Below, one piece after another: positions 57,838 to 64,000 of a stretch of 64,000 bases of DNA. The notes below the pieces were generated by a model. It had not been told where the DNA came from. It saw only the letters and a program-made list of their open reading frames with translations, and searched no databases. The position numbers and the translations under genes are program-made. Within the stretch, counting starts at the first letter, position 1. The number at the start of each line of letters is the position of its first letter. The DNA is from Elymus sibiricus (lineage: Eukaryota > Streptophyta > Magnoliopsida > Poales > Poaceae): contig CM077667.1 in NCBI GenBank assembly GCA_039707655.1, positions 62,277,628 through 62,341,627 on the forward strand. The letters are read 5' to 3'.

Positions 57838-58971
57838 GAAGAATGTATCGGGGCTGAAGATGGAAGAAGAGAAGGCAGGGAGTATAGGAAGTTGTCACTT
57901 ATTTGCTTCAAACTCCTATGGGTACTGATGCTGTGCTTGTCATGATAGCTGTGTGTCTGAGTGCGACTTCCAAGCTACTACTGGAACTTCTGCCTTGTTG
58001 AGTGGCTTAAAAAATTATGTGGTGTCTGGAAATGAACGATGCTATCACTGTTTCGAGTTTAGACTATTCTTCCCATTTCACCACCCAGATGCCTTCAGTT
58101 ATCTTCAACCCTGTATTCCTACTCTTCTTGGATTAAATTATACATGTGCAGTTACCTGGAACTTGCATTATTCTACTATAATAAACTCGTGTGAACTCTT
58201 GACATGGTAAAGCACCATGTGCAAAGTTTGAATCATGATAAGGCTTGTTGACTCATTGGGATAGCTGCTTGATTGAGGATTGATCACAGTGTGTCTGGTT
58301 GTAGTCCAATCATCTTTGAAAATAATCAATCAGACATAGTGAGGTGTTGTGGTTAGCACTGCCATCGCTTTCAGTTACTACTTAGAAAGTGCTTCAATTA
58401 TTAGCTTATTTTAGTATCCTATTCGTTCTAATCTGCAGACAGCAGAAACCAGGGGAAATATCAAGTGCAATATAATTTGCACTTAGTGTTAAGTATATTT
58501 AGGAAATTATAGGAAGTTATCTTTGTAGAGTAGGGTTGTAAAATGGATCAGCTTTGATTTTTCTCTGTGAAACATGCCTTGCTACCTGATATACTAAATA
58601 ACTCAAATGAATAGTATTTATCTGTCATTTTTGGATCACTGTTATTTATCACAGTCTGAAGGCGTTGATTCCATGTTACTGTAACTAGGACAGAATTGGA
58701 CCGGAAAATAACTCTAAAGTAGTACACTTGGACTCTTCGCCTCCTGTTAGTCAAGAGGGGTAGTTAGCAAGATCATTTAACTACTCTACTTTGGCTTGGT
58801 GGTGACCTGCTAGTCTCATAGTCAACAGCATCACAGTCATGTGGAGCCACTAGTTGGCATGTAATTACCCTCCTTTGGAGTTTTTTAAAATAAATAAAAA
58901 CTCTGGCAGCTACTCCCCTATTTAGCCATTCATCTGCATGAATGTGTTTCTCTGAACCAGTCTAGTCTGCC
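57838..58971. promoter_or_regulatory. Shared upstream region of the divergent kinase pair
   Basis: 1,134 bp between the two ATGs, with no other gene. Both promoters must lie here unless they use distal elements. No strong TATA is evident for either gene; ctatttag at 58918-58925 is a weak candidate for the plus-strand gene. Confidence 0.6.
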
Positions 58972-61131
58972 ATGGCAATACCCACTGCTCTCATGGCCTT
59001 AACTGTCTTGTTTGTGCTTGCAGTTCTTGCTGCAGATCAGGCAGACGGGCGGCACCATCAGCTTAATTGTCCTTCTTTCTCGTGCGGCCCTCTTGGAAAT
59101 GTGTCGTCCCCATTTCGACAGGCAAGTGATCCACCTGGGTGCGGTTATCAATCTTACGAGCTAGTTTGCAGTGATACCAAGGCTACAATTAGCATCGACA
59201 ACGCAACATACTATGTGTCTGCCATCAACTACATCATTCAAACCTTCTGGGTCATCGATGCCAACTTGGATTTATACAACAGCTGCCCTCTACCTCGCTG
59301 GAAGCGGAATTGGCGCCCTGTTGAACCCATAAGGATAATCCGAGGCCAACGGTTTCACAGCCAACGGGTTCACAGCAAGGTAGTCGAATTGGCCCCCAGA
59401 ACATCTTATCAGGCTAACTTTGTTAGTTGTTCTCAGGAAGTAAAGGACAACAGTATGTACATGCCTGTTGCTTGCCTGAGCACCAGCCATTCTTTTGTTT
59501 ATGTGTTAACTACTAGCCTAAGTTTCGGTAATATGGAGAACCTCCAGCCTAGTTGCGGTTTTTTGGCCATGACTCCATTAGATGGCCAGGAGACTCGGAG
59601 CACTGTGCCTTTAGAGAATGTGAGTTATGCAGATGTTGTAAAATTTATGAAGTATGGGTTCAGTGTTGGATTTCCTTCCAAACATCGTGGGTATGGAAAC
59701 TTCAAGGAATGCCTGATGGATTTAATGCCGTAAGTTTGGATTCTTCATACCTGTAAACTCTACTTTTCTTTTTTGCACATGCACATGACCTGATCATCCT
59801 ACATTTTCTTCTTTTCTGCAGTGCATCCCCTAAAGATTGGATCCTGACCATTCTTCTGGTCGATGGAATTTTCTTGGGTTGCGCAATTGAAGCACTTCCC
59901 TTACCCATTGGGATGTGCTTGTATATAATACAGGTGGCCTCGCCGTTTTTCAAGCTGTTTGCTGGTACGTGAGAATTAAGTACTCCATTATGATCTATGG
60001 GTGATCCCTAATTAAACTTTGTTTTATGCAGCCCTATGCAGGTTCGTGTTGGCACCGTTGGTGGTATTGATCTTCCTTGCGTACAAATACTGGAAAACAA
60101 GGATCACAATTGATGCTGTTGAGAAGTTCCTACTGATGCAACAAATGATCAGCCCATCGAGGTATGCCTACACAGACATTGTTGCGGTCACAAGTCATTT
60201 CAGAAACAAGCTAGGCCAAGGTGGCTACGGCTCCGTGTACGAGGGTGTGCTCCCAGGCGATGTCCATGTGGCTGTCAAAATGCTAGAGGGAAACTCTAAC
60301 TGCAATGGAGAAGATTTCATCAATGAGGTCTCCACCATCGGTAGGATCCACCATGTCAATGTGGTCCGTCTTGTAGGGTTCTGCTCAGAGGAAATGAGAA
60401 GGGCCCTGGTTTACGAGTACATGCCTGGTGGTTCTCTGGACAAGTACATCTTCTCACCAGAAAGCGAGAAGACCTTCTCCTGGGATAAGCTCAATGAGAT
60501 TGCTTTGGGCATTGCTAGAGGGATCAACTACCTGCATCAGGGATGTGAGATGCAGATTATACACTTTGACATCAAGCCGCACAACATCTTGCTCGACCGC
60601 AATTTTGTGCCAAAAGTTGCTGATTTCGGACTTGCCAAACTGTATCCAAGGGACGAGAGTTTTGTGCCATCGAGAGCCCTACGGGGAACCATTGGGTACA
60701 TAGCTCCTGAGATGATATCCAGGAGCTTCGGCCTCATATCGAGCAAGTCTGACGTTTACAGCTTTGGGATGCTGCTGCTGGAGATGGCTGGAGGAAGAAG
60801 GAATGCCGATCCAAATGCAGCGAACTCAAGCCAGTCTTACTACCCATCATGGGTGTATGACAGACTAGCTGAACAAGAAGTGCGTGGGATAACTCCCGCT
60901 GACGACATGCATGAGTTGGAGAAGAAGTTGTGCATCGTTGGATTATGGTGCATTCAGATGAGGTCCCAAGATCGGCCGACAATGGGGGAGGTGATAGAGA
61001 TGCTGGAAGGCGGCGTCGATGGCTTGCAGATGCCTTCTCGGCCGTTCTTCTGCGACGAAGGGCACATCCATATAGAGGATTCTTATCATTTGTCATCCGA
61101 GTTGACTGCAATCTCCGAGGAGGATGCGTAA
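58972..61131 (+). CDS. LRK10-like receptor kinase, plus-strand gene
   Basis: Exons 58972-59729, 59822-59964 and 60032-61131 join in phase (donors gtaagt and gtacgt; acceptors ctgcag and atgcag) to give 666 residues. Signal peptide about 1-26; GUB_WAK_bind-type ectodomain about 32-140 with CPSFSCGPLG; membrane region about 258-320. Exon 2 (48 codons) adds a first hydrophobic stretch before the one encoded by exon 3. Kinase about 355-630: GQGGYG 362-367, Lys383, Glu399, HFD 478-480, DFG 498-500. Non-RD like its neighbour, but it lacks the neighbour's Cys-rich juxtamembrane motif. Frame intact. Likely plasma-membrane receptor; ligand unknown. Confidence 0.88.
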
Positions 61132-61683
61132 AAATTCGTATGTTTGATGTAAAGCGCGGGATGAGATGACGGCTTCATCTCCTGTGTACTCTCGGGCTGT
61201 ATTTCCAGGTTTTCTGTTCTTGCTCAAACTTTTGTGCTGGCAACTCCAGTTTCGCCCCCTGCAATGTACTCCTGCTGTGGCTTGTAACTAAAAAAGAATC
61301 TGTCCAGGAAATTCCTGAAGTAATCTGGTAATAATATCGATAGTGTGACTGCTTATTATTTAAATTTGGTAGAAGCATTTCCTGAGAAGAAAAGAAAATG
61401 GTAGAAGCATCATGCTTTAATTGAGAACCTTAACCTATTGTCATTATGTATATGACTATATATGCTGCCTTTGATGTACTTCATCTCCGGTTAGGCATAC
61501 AGCGGCCATGGATTTTATTTTACTTTATTATATTCAGTTCAATCAGTGGATGACGATATATTTGACCAGCGTTATTATTATTAGTCAAAACAAAGATACT
61601 GATCCGGTTAGGCATAGAGTGGTCCAAGTCTTCTCTTACAAGTCAAAGATGTTTATTCGCACCCTCACATGCTCAATTTACTA
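61132..61683. other. 3' region of the plus-strand kinase
   Basis: Probable 3' UTR then AT-rich spacer. No gene seen. Confidence 0.4.
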
Positions 61684-61764
61684 CTCCCTCCGTCCCGAAT
61701 TATAAGAACGCTTTTTACACGAGTGTAATGTCAAAAACGCTATTATATTATAAGACAGAGGAAG
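61684..61764. mobile_element. Stowaway MITE, short
   Basis: 81 bp between TA dinucleotides (61682-61683, 61765-61766). Ends ctccctccgt and (reverse complement) cttcctctgt. Confidence 0.8.
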
Positions 61765-61766
61765 TA

Positions 61767-62518
61767 TCAAACATAAACTAAAAGGAGTAGATAGATGCCA
61801 GACTTGTCTGAGTCGTCACCTCACCAATCACCACATATATACGTATACAATTAATCAAGCGGAGACCAAGTTTGACTTATCAATCATACAACTCCTATTC
61901 GCAAAAATAAATCATACAACTCCTAACATCTTTCCCTCTTGTAGATCGGTAACGCTGGCATTCTTCTATGCATGATAATTAACCATGCGGACTTATTTAT
62001 GCACCAACAAGAGAATGGTGGTGCTGTACAAACTCAAGTAGCTACGGATAAATATGAGCGCCAAGAACTCCATGACATGGATTATATTTAATTAACAATG
62101 TCACTGCAACTAAAATTTCTCTGCCTAACATGTTCCTTGATAATTACAAATACTGTAGTCAGATTGTTGATTTCCCTCTTGATCATCTTATTTAGGTGCT
62201 CTCTTTTGGTTGCTGAAACTGACAAGATTAACTTCTTAGATCAGAAGAACTGAATGCCCCGTTCAGGCTTATTTGCACGAATTTACCTAAACAACCTACT
62301 TCGGCCGGTTTCTTTTCATGAATGTAGTTTTCATGATACGCCTCTTTTGTTTAATGAAAAAAAACTGATAAGTCTTGAAATCTTTTTTAAGGCATAAGAG
62401 AAATGTTCAAATCTAGCGCTAACTATTACAGATTCTAGGATGATAAAAAAATCCAATATGAAAATTTTGTGCTAGAACACAAGTTTTCTTCATCTTTTCC
62501 TTTGTAAGTCAAACAGCT
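61767..62518. other. Intergenic, nothing recognised
   Basis: AT-rich sequence without coding signal or clear repeat ends. Confidence 0.5.
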
Positions 62519-64000
62519 TTGTTAGGCTCCTCGACGAGAATGGTCGCTGCTTCATTTGGGCTTATTTCTGCATTGGGCTGTGGCAACGGTTCGTGCCAGA
62601 TGGGGCCACTGCGGCGTAATTCTATACTTGACGCATGTGGTGGCAAGTTGTCGTCCCTTCACACAGGAGAACGACGAGCGACCGTTATATGGAGCGGCCC
62701 ATTTAAGTTGTGGTACGTTCAAAAGAATCCTGGATTTTCAAAAATATTATGGTATTTCTTTTACTGGGTTTATTACGGTTTTCTTGTTGGGTTTTCTCCA
62801 TTTCTTTTTCTTTCCTTTTTATTTTTCCTGTTTTCAAAAATACTAAAATTTTAAAAATATTCACGATTCAAAAATGTTCAAAATTTTCACAAAATTCCAG
62901 AAAACTTGAAAATATATTCAAGTTTTTTAAAAAAAGTTAATACATTTGATAACATGTTCATTTTTGTGTAAAATGTTTGTAGATTTGAAAAAATATTCGT
63001 GTTTTCACAAAGCAATCAAACTTTCAAAAACATTTAATATTTTTAAAAGTTCTATACGAATTTTAATAAAATGTTTGTGTTTTTTGAAAACATTCAAAAA
63101 ATTTAATGCTTGCCAAATTGAAAGCATATTCGTGTTTTTAAAATTATTCGGTGTTTCTTAAAGCATTCGTTGTATTATTCTCGATCTGCTACAGTAACTA
63201 GTTTGCCCTATAGTACTCGATCGCTCGCTCCATACACCCGCTTGCTTCGCTTGTGCACCAGTGGGCCAACCAAGTTGGGTCGCCTTTGTGTTTCCCCGAC
63301 AATCTGTCGCAGAGCTCCTCACTACGAGTGTTCAAAAAATAAAAAGTCCCCAGTACGAAGGGGTACCCGCCTGCAATACGAGACCTCTTTTTTTATTGTG
63401 TTGCGTGAATTTCCTATTGGATGCTCATAATTGCCTCCAATAATCGTGGTTTCATATAGGAAAATAGCGACTTTGGGCCGACCGAGTCGGGTCGCCTGTG
63501 CGTTTTGCTGGTAGTCTACTGCAATAATCGACAAGGATGAGCTCCCCACTGCTGCGGTGTGCTTGCCTGCATTATGAGAGCTCTTTTTTTTATTGTGCGT
63601 TGTGCGAATTTCCTGTTAGGCCGGATGGGCCAGCCCATATATATTATATCAATCCCGGTTTTGTGGGAACGTTCCCTGTCAGGTTTAATCGCTTCTGGAA
63701 ATCTTCTAGAAGCTTCTTGAAGTTTTTTTTCTGTTTTGTTTCTTTCACTGGTTTTCTTTTCTTTTTGACTTTTTCTAAAAAAAATTCAAAAAAATTCAAT
63801 TATTCAAAAACTATTCGGAATTTAAACAATTGGTCAGTTTTCCAAAGAATGGTTGGAATTTCACACACTGCTCATATTTAAAAAAAATTGTTCACACTTC
63901 CAAAAAAGTGTTCAAATTTTGTAAAATAAATATTCACATTATTTCCAAACTTTTTGGGATTTCGAAATTTATTCATAGATTTCAAAAAATGTCCAAAAAT
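62519..64000. repeat. Low-complexity and duplicated repeat DNA at the right edge
   Basis: Two T- then A-rich tracts (62740-63160 and 63710-64000) of the ttcaaaaa/aaatgttc kind flank two diverged direct repeats (about 63259-63420 and 63472-63625; shared tgggtcgcct, gagctc or gacctc then tttttttattgtg, and gaatttcct). This resembles the interior of a Triticeae DNA transposon that continues past the window. The short open frames are not genes. Confidence 0.45.

Overview
The window looks like a Triticeae (wheat or Aegilops) chromosome segment. About three quarters of it is transposable elements: nested Gypsy-type LTR retrotransposons, LINE fragments, and Stowaway- and Tourist-like MITEs with the TA and TTA target sites typical of grasses. 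Three intron-containing plant genes lie at the two sides of the repeat stack. I see no tRNA or rRNA gene, no CRISPR array and no bacterial-style operon. Family names of repeats are from sequence structure only; no database was searched.

Left flank (1-12161): the end of a minus-strand LTR (1-877), LINE remains (883-4760 and 5560-5787, the last with a perfect 15-bp target duplication), a two-exon F-box gene (6009-8069, +), a TRIM-like mini-retrotransposon (8485-8754), a MITE (9375-9720) and AT-rich repeats. A 1.28-kb tandem duplication (9765-12331) crosses the junction between flank DNA and the first retrotransposon.

Nested stack (12167-51800): element E1 (+, LTRs of 558 bp, TSD gctag) holds E2 (19678-39534, minus, LTRs of 514 bp, TSD ctcgg) and E4 (40962-48337, minus, TSD ggtgc). 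E2 holds E3 (30053-36811, +). E1 and E2 are gag-pol elements with tRNA-Lys-type primer sites and decayed reading frames. Each also carries a spliced-looking gene on the strand opposite to pol, between pol and its 3' LTR, with the same layout: an N-terminal 'transposase, gypsy type' domain, an acidic/basic linker, a coiled coil and a conserved C-terminal segment. E3 and E4 are non-autonomous, with tRNA-Asp-type primer sites, no reverse transcriptase, and repeated hairpins that copy their polypurine tract. By my hand counts, LTR divergence is about 3.9% (E1), 3.1% (E2) and 2% (E3, E4), which agrees with the nesting order.

Right flank (51801-64000): a Stowaway MITE, a 2.26-kb TTA-flanked element carrying a 341-codon gene but no transposase, and a head-to-head pair of LRK10-like receptor kinases (55158-57837 minus, 58972-61131 plus) sharing a 1.13-kb intergenic region. 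Both have wall-associated-kinase type ectodomains, a membrane region and a non-RD kinase domain with HFD in place of HRD, as in cereal surface receptors. The last 2.4 kb is MITE and low-complexity repeat DNA.
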